Source: Apoderus coryli
Lineage: Eukaryota > Arthropoda > Insecta > Coleoptera > Attelabidae
DNA length: 64,000 nt
Assembly (NCBI GenBank): GCA_911728435.2
Contig: OU452198.1
Coordinates: 8,156,001 to 8,220,000 of the forward strand
Reading direction: 5' to 3'
Shown: positions 9,805-19,390 of the stretch, in pieces
Layout of the letters: every line of letters starts with the position of its first letter
Numbering within the stretch: position 1 is the stretch's first letter
Position numbers and translations under genes: made by a program
The notes under the pieces: generated by a model
Seen by the model: only the letters and a program-made list of their open reading frames with translations
The model's database searches: none
What the model was told of the DNA's origin: nothing

Positions 9805-10117
9805 CAGTGACTGGAAAAAGTATTGGGTTATTGATTAATCGAAAAAAAGAGTTTGCAAATAAATATATGAATGAAACAAATAATTTTTGACAACGTGTTA
9901 TTTTCAGATTAATGTAAATATAATCGGATACACATACATATGGTATGGCGAACTTAATGTGGAATTTAAACAAAAAAATTTGTGTCCGACAGTAAAACAC
10001 GGTGGCAAAATATTGTAACCATAGTTTTTCTTAGATCAATAAAATGAAAGAATATTTATCAAATTAGATAATAATTTTTAATCAACCTCAAGTGGATGAA
10101 ACTTTTTGCAGTCACTG
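9805..10117. mobile_element. TA-flanked Tc1/mariner-type MITE
   Basis: The ends CAGTGACTGGAAAAAGT (9805-9821) and, reversed, CAGTGACTGCAAAAAGT (10101-10117) match in 16 of 17 positions. TA at 9803-9804 and 10118-10119 is the expected target duplication. Both ends run inward to TTGATTAA-like text. The 313 bp interior has no transposase remnant, so it would depend on a Tc1-like transposase supplied in trans. Confidence 0.88.
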
Positions 10118-10119
10118 TA

Positions 10120-11230
10120 TCAGACACGGCTTATATACGACACGGTATACAACACGAGCGGAACACGTTGGGAGTTTCAGCATCAAGATTTATATGTGCA
10201 AATCCACCGTCTTGTTTTAAATATTGATCATCAGTGAAGGTCTGAAAATAATGAAGTGACGAATACACATATTATAAAGTTTTTACGTTCGATGGAAAAT
10301 GTCACTGAATAAGTGAGTAAAATTTGTTGTTAGTTTATAATATCAGAAATATATTATTATAAATGTATCTACTTATATGCATGACAAGTATTAACAATAG
10401 TATTAATTATTATAAAGGTATGTTCCTTGCTGTTCGAAGACGGACTAGGTACGTGTGCATCTATGTCTAAGCTTCTAAAAACTAAAACAGTCAGCGTAGG
10501 TTTATATGTTGCCGTGTTGGAGCGGCAAGGAAAAATACAGTATACTTTTATACAAATGAGCATGCAATTGTTAATACATAAAGGATTTTTAAAATATCGT
10601 GGGACATGTATTGTTATGAAAAGTTAAAAGGGTGCGCCTATGGACGGCTACGGTCGGTATTGACATTACAAAGGGTGTGTGTGTTCTGTTTTTTTATATC
10701 ATTTTAAAGTAAAATTAGAATGACAATACCTGTAGATACTAAAAACAAGATCGTAATTGCCTTAAACGAAAACACCAATTTGAATACTCCACTAATGGAC
10801 GTTTTCTCTCTGGACAGAAAACAACCATTAGTGATCTGAAATTAGTTCTGTAACTTGCTATTACAATAATCCTATAGGCAACTCATAGCCGAACACGCTA
10901 GCTGCAAGGCAACAATCTTCAATATCAGTGCGGCCCTTCGCTGCAACTTGGAAAAAAAGGGTAAAGGCGTCATCCGATTGGGTTTTAAACCAGTACTAAA
11001 TTGCAAACTCCCAGGAGCTTTTAAGGTATTCCACTGACAATAAAGTAATCATCGATAGAAAATGCAAACGCAAACAAATAATTTTTTCGAGATTTTTAAT
11101 AAAAAATGTCAATCTAAAGAAGTAGTCCATGTTGAAGTGGAGTAGAATAATTATATATTCTTGAAATAAAAGTCTACCTCCACACAATAAATTTTAATAG
11201 ATATTTCTAAAAAAAATTTTACATATGTCG
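10120..11230. other. Unassigned spacer
   Basis: No gene recognised. It contains the hairpin at 10790-10833 and a moderately GC-rich patch (about 10880-10980) whose origin I cannot name. Confidence 0.4.
10790..10833. repeat. Short hairpin
   Basis: CACTAATGG (10790-10798) pairs with CCATTAGTG (10825-10833), and inside it GTTTTCT (10801-10807) pairs with AGAAAAC (10816-10822): 16 paired positions around an 8 nt loop with small bulges. Confidence 0.8.
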
Positions 11231-11232
11231 AA

Positions 11233-11278
11233 GGTCACCAAACATGTTTCGCAGCACCAGGCTGCATCATCAGTGGTT
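11233..11278 (-). ncRNA. Hammerhead-like motif (minus strand)
   Basis: On the minus strand: ACCA, CTGATGA (11273-11267), an extra T, stem II GCAGC/GCTGC around a 5 nt loop, GAAA (11250-11247), CATGTT (possible C-G pair and GTT triplet), then TGGTGACC. Stem I is ACCA/TGGT only. The extra T between the core and stem II departs from the strict consensus, so activity is doubtful. Order and core bases nevertheless match the motif at 56642-56685 closely. Confidence 0.45.
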
Positions 11279-11435
11279 ATCATTAATTCTTACGAAAAGC
11301 TACATTTATTACATGTTATAACGTTTAGGAAAATTCTATTAACTCACTGTGTGACAAAAATTATATTATAAAGATTTTTTAATTAAACCACTTACAGTTA
11401 TATTTAATTTATCATTAAAAAAGCAAATATTTCCT

Positions 11436-12797
11436 TGCTCTCTTAGAACTTCAAAAATATCACCAATTTTCAAAAATGGAAACCGAGAACATATTACAAA
11501 TTATAGACCTATAGCGGTACTTTCCAACATAGCCATCTTATTTGAAATTATACTCAGCCAAAAAATGAATTACTATCTAAAAAACCGTTTAAGTAATGTC
11601 CAACATGGTTTTCGTATGAACAGATCAACTACTGAAAACCTACTAGATTTTGTCAATTTCACAACAGATATCCTGGCTGGTGGTGACCAGGTTGACGCAA
11701 TTTACACTGATTTCGCAAAAGCCTTTGATACCGTTAACCACAATATACTACTTGATAAACTCAAAAATTTTTCAATATCTGATAAATTATGTTCATTTAT
11801 AAAATCCTATTTAACTGACAGACCCCAATACGTCTCAATTCTGGGCAAAAATTCTGACACGTTTATTGCGAAATCAGGAGTACCACAAGGAAGCACACTT
11901 GGTCGTCTTCTATTTTTAATTTTCATAGATGCCATAACTCAGGTTATAAGGTTTAGTGAATGTTCGCTATTTGCCGATGATTTAAAGATATATAGAATCA
12001 TTCGAAATCCACTTGATGCTATTGCACTCCAAAGTGATCTTGATAACCTCCAAAATTGGTCTGAATCAAATCTCCTTCTGTTAAACATAAAAAAATGTAA
12101 AAGCATGTCGTATACCTACTCAAAAAACCCAATTAAATTCGAATATATTTTATGCAAATCACCACTAAAGAATGTAGCCTCTGTAAGGGATCTCGGCGTT
12201 CTGTTCGATACTAAGCTTACATTTTCTGAGCATATCATCTCCATAACAAATCAGTGCTATAAAAACTTAGGTTTTATTTTTCGAAATTGTAAATCTTTTC
12301 AAAACCAGAGAACTCTTACTGTTTTATATAACGCTAATGTGCGATCAAAGCTCGAATACTGTAACACAGTATGGTCACCTCTATATACAAAATATATAGT
12401 AATGATAGAAAAAATACAGAAAAAATTTATTCGTCTATCTAATTTTACTCTCCAAAAAGACCATACCTCAAACTACCAGACAAACCTCAGTAATTACAAT
12501 CTAATTTCTCTATTTAACAGAAGAATATTGTCAAGTACATTGTATTTGTTTAAAATAATTCATAACATGGCCTGTGACTCCAGAACATTGGCATCGATAA
12601 ACTTTGCTATCCCAATAACAAAAACAAGAAAAAAAAATAATCAAACATTTCTGCTAAATGTTCCGAGAACTAACTATCAATATAGGTCACCTACTGCAAT
12701 GATGATGAGAAATTTTAACTCATTGCAAGAGCATTGTGATATATATTATAAGAATTTCAACCAATTTAAATCTAAAATAATTACTCATTTAAAATGA
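11436..12797 (+). pseudogene. LINE reverse transcriptase, long open remnant
   Basis: An uninterrupted frame carries most of the RT domain. In order: TNYRPIAVLSNIAILFE (RT motif 2), LSNVQHGFRMNRSTTENLL, AIYTDFAKAFDTVNH (motif A with catalytic Asp), SGVPQGSTLGRLLFLIFID (motif B), SLFADDLKIYR (FADD, motif C), NLLLLNIKKCKSM (motif D) and SVRDLGVLFDTKLTFSEHI. The thumb and C-terminal part follow to IITHLK. The first Met (11565) is internal: homology starts upstream at about residue TSKISPIFKNGN, so the real start is lost. 'GSTLGR' replaces the usual 'GSxLGP'. Catalytic residues are intact and over 440 codons are open, which makes this the youngest LINE copy here. It still lacks the endonuclease and cannot be autonomous. 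Confidence 0.9.
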
Positions 12798-12950
12798 GAA
12801 TACACTTAAGTAATTCAGTACCTACAATTTATATTTAGTCCTAGTTTCTTAGTGTAAGTTAGATTTTAAGTAGTTTAAGTTTAGGTTAAACTTACACAAA
12901 ACACTTTAATTGCGTGTACGCCCGTATCTGTTTTACAAATAAATAAATTA
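11436..12950 (+). mobile_element. 5'-truncated Jockey/CR1-like LINE
   Basis: The element starts within RT coding sequence and runs through the ORF stop (12795-12797) into a 3' UTR that ends about 12940-12955 in AAATAAATAAATTA. No endonuclease and no clear target duplication were found. The upstream boundary is estimated from where RT homology begins. Confidence 0.8.
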
Positions 12951-12955
12951 TCATA

Positions 12956-13380
12956 TAGTCATAAAAAATTAACTTTTTGTTATTCGATTTTGGTTAAAAA
13001 ATTAAAAACTCTTATTATTATTCATAATATGAGCTATGATAGTCATCTAACATTTCCTTTTTATAAATCATTGGAAAAGATTTTTAATTTTATGAAACAC
13101 AGCAATTGCTGTGTGAGAGTGCAATCAATTGAATACGCCACTGCATTAAGCACCAAATTATCTCTAACTTTTATAGAAACACTTTTCTCGTAACTCTAAT
13201 AACAACCGAAATATAAAGGAAAAAAGAAAATGACAAAAAATTAAAATCGCCCTGTGTAAAGAAAACTAATGAAGTTAGCCGTGACGTGTCACTTAGTTTC
13301 GCTCTATCTATTACGGTTTAGGCTGTACAGTATAAAAACATCGAAATTTGCCCACCCTGTACACCATCGGCTGTTGTATG
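12956..13380. other. AT-rich spacer, no gene seen
   Basis: A 20-residue stretch near 13005-13050 (LIIIHNMSYDS) faintly echoes LFKIIHNMACDS of the adjacent LINE. It is too short to call. Confidence 0.35.
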
Positions 13381-13384
13381 TGCG

Positions 13385-13711
13385 CTATCCCATCGATGCG
13401 ATCTCCCTCCTTTCGATGCTGTCTTTTTGCATGCTCATGTGTCGTCGACGCTGCTCTTCAAAAACTTGCTGACCCTCGTAAATGGTACGCCTCCATCTCG
13501 GTCGGTCGTTCGCGATCTTCACATTTACGCCACACTTCTTCATGTTGGTCTTAAGACCATCCTTGTACCTCTTTTGCTGTCCTCCCTGATTTCGTGAGCC
13601 AAACTTCAGGTGTGAATAAAGGATTCTCTTTGGAAGGCGCCTCAATGCTAGTTGATTCAGCTTCCTCCAGAACGCTGATGTTTGTTCGTCGGTCCTGCCA
13701 TTTGATTCCAC
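13385..13711 (-). pseudogene. LINE ORF2 C-terminal region (endonuclease-RT protein tail)
   Basis: The 108-codon minus-strand frame reads FWRKLNQLALRRLPKRILYS, FGSRNQGGQQKRYKDGLKTN and KIANDRPRWRRTIYEGQQVF, then a basic tail. The blocks 'GxRxxGGQxKRYKD.LK' and 'DRPxWRxxxxEG...E' are the recurrent C-terminal signature of a widespread animal LINE ORF2 group, often labelled endonuclease-reverse transcriptase. No RT core is present on either side, so only a 3' piece was retained. The sequence is open across the piece but ends without an element tail I can define. Confidence 0.78.
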
Positions 13712-14743
13712 GAATGTTTCAAAGATATCGTTGATGGTACTTCTCTAGGGTTTTTAAATGCATCCGAAATATCTGGTTACCTTAAATTCTGATTAAAATT
13801 GTTGATACCAGAGCAATAATTCTTTTCCGTGATTTCATTTGATGCCGACTTTTTTACGGACACGGTATGATGACCTGGTTATCAACTTGATATTTAATAT
13901 GATCGTAATATTACTGGCTCACATCAAATAATTATTTACCTATCCTCGAATATTTTACTCACTCGTCTTGCTAAAACAAATTTATCATACATTTAGTTGT
14001 ACTGCTAATCTCCGGCCTGTTGATCACATAGAGAAAGAGGAACGCGACGCTTAAGGGCACCTCTAAGCAACGCGAGTATAGTAGTTAATGCACCGTTAGC
14101 AAGTCGGTCGAAATATAGAGCGTATAATATAACATTCACAGCCACCTTTGACCCTCCCACGTCAAATTTCCTGGTCTTTGGGTCTGGACTACCACCCGTT
14201 TCCTTTGTAGTCCAATTCATACACATGCATATATGAGTTGAGCGTCGGCAGCGTTGCTGCGACCCTTTGGGCAAATTGGCGCCTTCTGATTTTCTCGTAT
14301 AATTATTGGGCCTTTGCTTAGCCAGCCGGCGATGGATTCGTTAGATATTACGTAAATTTATATTGTGTGTTGGTGTAGTACTCACCTGCTTTTTTAAATT
14401 TGTCAATAGCACGGTTACGGTTGGAGGTATAACAAGTTAGAGCATAATATGAAAACGTTTTGAGTTTATTGCTAAAGGGCAACAAATTAATTTGTTGTAG
14501 GGTTATTTTTGTATTGTATTTAGGTGGTTTTCTTTGTGTTTACAGGTTGTTGTAAAGGATTGGTTTTGACCTCAATTAGTAGATGTAACAAGGGTAAATT
14601 AGATAGGTATAAATTATTTTCGCATCAGACAAAATATATTTCATTGTAACCTATATACAGTTTGTCCATACATTCGCGCAAAAATAATACAATATCGCAA
14701 TGAAGTTGAATGAGGGTGTCCAAAACTTTTAAGATTCAACTAA
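13712..14743. other. Unassigned; GC-richer island at about 14000-14340
   Basis: Most is AT-rich. 14005-14340 has higher G+C and an 89-codon minus-strand ORF (MPKGSQQRCRRSTHICMC...) without a domain I recognise. It could be a repeat fragment or a remnant exon. Confidence 0.35.
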
Positions 14744-14745
14744 TA

Positions 14746-15936
14746 CGAGGGTTGCATTTTATATTTCGGGATTAGAGAACAAAAACAAAAATTAATCATC
14801 GAAAATCACTTTATTGTTTTTCAAAATATTCCCCATGAAGATCTATACACTTTTGCATGCGTTTGAACCAATTGTCGAAGCACTTTTGCCACTCTGATTG
14901 AGGTATCTCCAAAACATGCATTCTGACTGCAGCAACCGCTTCTTCAGGTGTCGAAAAACGTTGACCTCTCAGTTTGTTTTTTACGTACGGGAATAATAAG
15001 AAGTCATTCGGTACCAAGTCAGGACTATACGGCGGATGACTCATCAAATCGATGTTTTGGGTGCTCAAGATGCAGTTGTTTGAGCCGATGTGTGAGAGCT
15101 CGCATTGTCGTGGTGAAGAGTGATCCGTCTTCGGCGGTTGGTTTTCCTTATTTCTTGGAAGACAACTGGCAAACAAATGGTTGTGTACCACTCAGAATTG
15201 ACTGTTCTGCGTTGTTCTAGTGGTACTGTTGCAACATGTTCAGTTGTTCCGAAAAAACAGGCGACCATTTGCTTGTAAGTGATTCGTGCGCGAACAACTT
15301 TTGATGGATTTGGCTCATCTTGAAACACCCACACAGTCGACTGCTATTTACTTTCGGACTCATACGCGTAAATCCACGATTCATCACCTGTCACGATGTC
15401 ATAGACGTGTTTCGAAGCACCGCGATCGTATTTTTTGAGCATTTCTTTCGACCAATCGACACGATCCTTTTTTGAGCGATTGACAAATTGTGTGGGATCC
15501 AACGCGAACAAATTCTTTTGACAGTCAAATGTTTATGCAATATTTAATGTATGCTGGTGTCACTAATGCCTAAGGTTGTCTTAATCTCTTGATAGGTCAC
15601 ATGACGAACTTGCAATATCAGTTCGCGCACAGCATCAATGGTTTTCGGAACAACAACTGATTTTTGACGACCTTCACGAAATTCGTCTTGGAGTGAACTA
15701 CGACCACGATTGAATTCACGATACCATCGATAAATACTGGTCCTTGATGGAGCTTCATCGCCAAAAATTGAATTAAGTTCATCCATGCACTGTTGCTGAG
15801 TTAATCCACGTCGAAAGTTGTAAAAAATAGTTAGTCAGTGTTCACGATTTAATTTCATTTTTGAGGCGAGATGAATCTTTTAAGTTACTGTAAACACAAA
15901 TAGCGCTAAATCCCGAAATATAAAAGGCAACCCGCG
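14746..15936 (-). mobile_element. Full-length but defective mariner element
   Basis: TIRs: CGAGGGTTGCATTTTATAT... (14746 on) and, reversed, CGCGGGTTGCCTTTTATAT... (ending 15936), continuing into TTTCGGGATT on both sides. TA dinucleotides at 14744-14745 and 15937-15938 give the target duplication. The 1191 bp length suits mariners (about 1.3 kb). The transposase lies on the minus strand. Confidence 0.92.
14811..15858 (-). pseudogene. Mariner DD34D transposase with frameshift and stops
   Basis: The gene starts at Met 15858 (MKLNREH) and gives the HTH region FYNFRRGLTQQQCMDELNSI, then YRWYREFNRGRSSLQDEF and REGRQKSVVVPKTIDAVREL. The first catalytic Asp is in IVTGDESWIYAYE, the second in ITLHHDNASSHTSAQT, the third in HPPYSPDLVPNDFLLF. 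The tail CFDNWFKRMQKCIDLHGEYF is complete to a stop at about 14811. All three Asp residues survive. In-frame stops (for example after LNREH and after ESESK) and a frameshift between the second and third Asp inactivate it. A relative with about 87% identity over 80 HTH residues lies at 18628-19036. Confidence 0.92.
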
Positions 15937-15958
15937 TATTAGCTCTCCATACCATATA

Positions 15959-17190
15959 CCGGGTGGGCAAACTTAGAAAGTAAATTGACTGTCAAATGAT
16001 GAAATATAAAAAATTGAGCTGTCATCCTTTGATATTTATTTAGTAAAAGTTGGGAAATTCTAACCATCGAACGGTACTCTTGAACAAAGGATTTTAATTG
16101 TGAAAGTTTATTATCAAAATGGTGAAAATTTTACTGTGTCACTTCGTAAACTACGAACAACTTTCCCCGTAATCAGGCTCCTTCTGAGACCGCTACGCGT
16201 ACTTTAATCACTAAATTCGAGGGTCAAGGTACTGTTGCTGACAATAGACCAAAACAATACGCTTGTAGTGGCTGTAGTGATGCAAACGCAGCCGCTGTAC
16301 AACAAAGTGTTGAAAATGATCCTGGAAAATCATCTCGTCGACGTTCGCAACAATTGGACGTCACCAGAGGCACTTTGTGCAACATTTTGCATAAAGATCT
16401 TCATCTTCACGGTTATAAAGTTCAACTCGTTCAGGAATTAAAGCCGGCTGACCATTGTTCTCGTCGAACGTTTGAGCATTGGCCGTCTGAAAAACTAAAC
16501 GAAAACAACGCATTATCCAACAAAATCATCTTTAGTAATGAGGCCCATTTTCAATTAGGCGGGTATGCAAACAAACAAAATTGTCGCATAGAAGCTCACA
16601 AAATCCACAAAGAGTCCTCAAACATCAATTATATCCAAAGAAAGTGACCGTATGGTGCGGTTTGTGGTTAGCAGCATCATCGGCCCATATTTTTTTCGAA
16701 AATGAGCAAGGAAACGCCGTCACCGTGAATTATCTGCGCTACCAAACGATTTTCTAGGGCCAAAATTGGCAAATGTTGACATCACTGACCTTTGGTTTCA
16801 GCGAAACGGCGCCACAAGCCACACAACCGACCAAACAATTCAGTTATTGCATGAGAAATTTCCCGGTCGCGTAATTTCTCGATTTGGCAATGTCAATTGG
16901 CCGCTTCGTTCTTGTGATTTAACGCCACTGGATTATTTTTTCGGGGGCCATTTGAAAGACCAGGTTTACGTGAACACACCACAAACAACTGACGCTCTGC
17001 AAGATGAAATTCGAGATAAGCGAAGCTTTGTTGCAAAATGTGGCTCAAAATACTGCCGACGTGCTAGAGGTGGACATTTGTCCGACATCATAATCCATTA
17101 TTAATTCCTATATTTCTACTTTAAATTGGTGTCAATAAAACTGAATTCGTCAAAAAAAAAGTGTGTTTTTAGCCAATTTACTTCCTAACT
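15959..17190 (+). mobile_element. DD41D-type Tc1/mariner element, right tip lost
   Basis: It starts CCGGGTGGGCAAACTTAG after TA (15957-15958). The inner TIR CTTAGAAAGTAAATTGACT recurs inverted near 17171-17190 (AGCCAATTTACTTCCTAAC). The terminal ~14 bases are missing on the right, where an inverted piece of the array-type repeat follows. Only 20 bp separate it from the mariner on its left. Confidence 0.8.
16074..17104 (+). pseudogene. DD41D-type transposase, two catalytic Asp changed to Asn
   Basis: N-terminal HTH: ILIVKVYYQNGENFTVSLRK then LRTTFPRNQAPSE. Next SSRRRSQQLDVTRGTLCNIL and LHGYKVQLVQELKPADH. First catalytic block IIFSNEAHF (family SDEAHF): codon 16537-16539 is AAT, Asn. Then CRIEAHK and, after frameshifts, VTVWCG-like text. 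Second block WFQRNGATSHT (family QxDGAxxHT): codon 16805-16807 is AAC, Asn. Third block RSCDLTPLDYFFGGHLKDQ keeps Asp, with 41 residues between the second and third positions. The tail ARGGHLSDIIIHY reaches the stop. Besides the Asp-to-Asn changes the gene has several frameshifts and stops, so it is dead. Confidence 0.87.
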
Positions 17191-17199
17191 ACGTGTTTT

Positions 17200-17320
17200 C
17201 GGTCATTTTATACGTAAATAAGTAAGTAGTTTTCAAAAATGTGTGTGCCTGTCAGTCTAAAACCACTTAACATATTTTAACCAAATTTTGGTACAAAAAT
17301 ACCACAGGATATGTCTTGCC
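17200..17320 (-). repeat. Inverted fragment of the array repeat of 1077-4590
   Basis: Read on the minus strand, 'TATCCTGTGGTATTTTTGTA', 'CCAAAATTTGGTTAAAAT', 'GTTAAGTGGTTTTAGACTGA', 'CAGGCACACACA' and 'CTTATTTACGTATAAAATGA' follow the order of the unit at 1110-1180 and 4490-4560. It borders the damaged right end of the DD41D-type element. Confidence 0.7.
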
Positions 17321-17431
17321 GCTGGCGGCAATTCATGGCGTTTTGTGAAGAAAAACTATAGTTTAACGCACGAAACACAGATTAAAGAACTGGCAGACCC
17401 ACTCAGGAACAGGAAGCAGTAAAACGGTGAG

Positions 17432-17635
17432 GAGTACAAAGATTTTACTAAAAAACGAATATGGAATTTAGCGGCGGAATTATACTCCAAGAAAAGTATT
17501 ATATTTATGAGTATCAAATTTGATCCATTAAAATACTTTGATTTCAAAGATGCTCGTGAGTCAAATAGCGCGAAACGCAAGCAAGTTCAACAAATGGCAC
17601 AAAAAAAAAATAACTTCAGCTTTTAGCAGATTTTC
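17432..17635 (+). pseudogene. Unrecognised coding-like relic
   Basis: Between stops the frame reads NGEEYKDFTKKRIWNLAAEL, YSKKSIIFMSIKFDPLKYFD and FKDARESNSAKRKQVQQMAQ. Composition (Lys/Glu/Asp/Tyr mix, few runs) is more protein-like than the surrounding DNA. Upstream in the same frame, past one stop, is KELADPLRNRKQ. Another frame downstream gives NLTIPEIDPNEILKNCYAVL. I do not recognise the family. It may be the inside of an unknown transposon. Confidence 0.35.
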
Positions 17636-17750
17636 AGAAAAAAAATCTAACTATTCCAGAGATCGATCCAAATGAAATCTTAAAAAATTGTTATGCAGTC
17701 CTTCATTTTATGACCCTTGTACACTAAAAATGTTTATATATCTACATATA

Positions 17751-17991
17751 CAGGGTGTCCTGTATGAATTTTTATCAAAATTAGAACATAAGTATTTGGG
17801 ATGACAAAAACTCGTGTAAATTTATCAGATTTTAAATAAATTATGTCCTAAAGGTAGTTTACTCTTGAACGAAAAAAAATTAAACCGAATTGAAACGTAC
17901 GCCAATGAGGTACCGCACTTTTTACCTCGTAACAGTACACCTTCCTACGAAAAATGATAAAAAACGCTCAAAAAACATCAGAGACACCCTG
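17751..17991. mobile_element. CAGGGTGTC MITE
   Basis: CAGGGTGTC (17751-17759) and its complement GACACCCTG (17983-17991) are flanked by TA at 17749-17750 and 17992-17993. The 241 bp interior is non-coding. The TIR tip matches those of other TA-flanked elements here (20572-21813, 33379-35465, 56278-56568). Confidence 0.8.
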
Positions 17992-17994
17992 TAT

Positions 17995-18625
17995 ATATAA
18001 TAAAAATATTTTGCTTAAAGTTGAAATGACTGAAAGATCATTATGTTGCATCAGTTCAACTGAGCTGAGCTGAAAAACTATATTTCCAAGATTATTACAA
18101 AAACTTTTCAAATACCCGAGGGCGGAAGGCCCCAATAGGCAGTAACGACGCTGATATCCAAATGGGTTAACATACAAATAAGCCCACTTAAACACACATA
18201 ACATTTACGTCTGTCGCATGGGGCATGTTAAATGGCCACTTTCGATAAATACAATACAAAACACATTAAACAATGCAAATGTAAATAGTATAATAATACT
18301 AATAATAAAAGAAGATACCAATTTTTTTACTGTCCACCTACTTGACGTTATTGCGCCAATGATATACTGGATTTGCGTCGGTGGTAAGACTTATATTCTT
18401 GTGCATTATAAATACACATTGAAATCATAACGTCCAATACAGGCCATAAGTCAGAATATTTCCCTATGGTTTATGTAGTGTAATTTGGTTTATATTAATC
18501 AACCGTGTTGCCAAATCAAACATTAGAGTATACAGAAGACCATGTCAGAGTCTATGACATCTTATTAGTACTTCGTAACTTCTGCATATTTAAAATACAA
18601 ATGCGTTTCAAATCAATTTCAGATT
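17995..18625. other. AT-rich spacer, no gene seen
   Basis: Two short ORFs (17968-18204 minus, 18218-18430 plus) show no domain and low-complexity content. No RNA gene noticed. Confidence 0.4.
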
Positions 18626-18627
18626 CA

Positions 18628-19036
18628 GAAGATTCATCTCATCCCAAAAATGGAATTAAATCGTGAACATTTTCGTGCGATTATTTTTTACAACTTTCGA
18701 CGTGGATTAACTCAGCAACAGTGCATGGATTACCTTAATTCAATTTTTTGCGATGAAGCTCCATCAAGGACCAGTGTTTGTCGATGGTATGGTGAATTCA
18801 ATCGTGGTCGTAGTTCACTCCAAGACGAATTTCGTGAAGGTCGTCCAAAATCAGTTGTTGTTCCGAAAACCATTGATGCTGTGCGCGAACTGATATTTCA
18901 AGATCGTCATGTGACCTATCAAGAGATTGAGACAACCTTAGGCATTAGTGGGACCAGCATACATTCAATATTGTATAAACATTTGACTGTCAAAAAAATT
19001 TGTTCGCGTTGGATCCCACACAATTTGTCAATCACT
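18628..19036 (+). pseudogene. Mariner transposase N-terminal half (second copy of the 14746-15936 family)
   Basis: From AAGATTCATCTC upstream of the Met the sequence matches the mariner at 14746-15936. The protein MELNREHFRAIIFYNFRRGL continues TQQQCMDYLNSIFCDEAPSR and then CRWYGEFNRGRSSLQDEFRE, the paired HTH DNA-binding region. It runs to LTVKKICSRWIPHNLSITQK. Homology stops at about 19036 in an A-run, before the first catalytic Asp. No TIR is present upstream. The remaining reading frame to 19297 is T-rich unrelated sequence, so the apparent 215 aa ORF is chimeric. Confidence 0.88.
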
Positions 19037-19044
19037 CAAAAAAA

Positions 19045-19390
19045 GTTTTATTCATTCATTTTATTTCGATTTGTTTGCATTAATTCTTCCTTGTATGTTT
19101 CATTTTGTTTGTTCTCTTCTTTACATGTTTTGCTTTATTCCATTTTTCAGCTTCAGTTTGTCTCCATTCTTCTCCTTTCTCAATTTCGCTTTGTTGCTTC
19201 TCTGCTGTGTTTAATTTTCGCATTAATTTTTGTGTCTTGTTCTTACTCGGCTACACGTTGTCTTCTTGTTCTTTTTCTTCTTTTTTGGCCTCACTAATTT
19301 TTGTTTCTTGCTTCTCAGCTTCATGTTGTTTCCTCTCTTCTTTTTTTGGTTGTGTCTATATTTTATGTTCTATTCTTGATTAACAATAAA
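19045..19390 (-). other. Pyrimidine-rich tract; minus strand reads as a Lys/Glu-rich relic
   Basis: The plus strand is strongly T/C-biased. The minus strand is purine-rich and reads QPKKEERKQHEAEKQETKIS then EAKKEEKEQEDNV and, past a stop, AEKQQSEIEKGEEWRQTEAE. This heptad-free charged composition resembles a low-complexity or coiled-coil protein segment, either a decayed exon or an unstable simple repeat. The plus-strand ORFs here (Phe/Ser/Cys-rich) are shadows. Confidence 0.45.

Noticed and set aside
12990..13060. Second LINE fragment next to the 11436-12797 copy
   Set aside because: Only IIHNM.YDS-like similarity over about ten residues in AT-rich DNA.
19105..19383. Cys/Phe/Ser-rich plus-strand ORFs as secreted or toxin-like peptides
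   Set aside because: The T/C strand bias is explained by the Lys/Glu-rich reading of the minus strand. No signal-peptide and cysteine-framework pattern.
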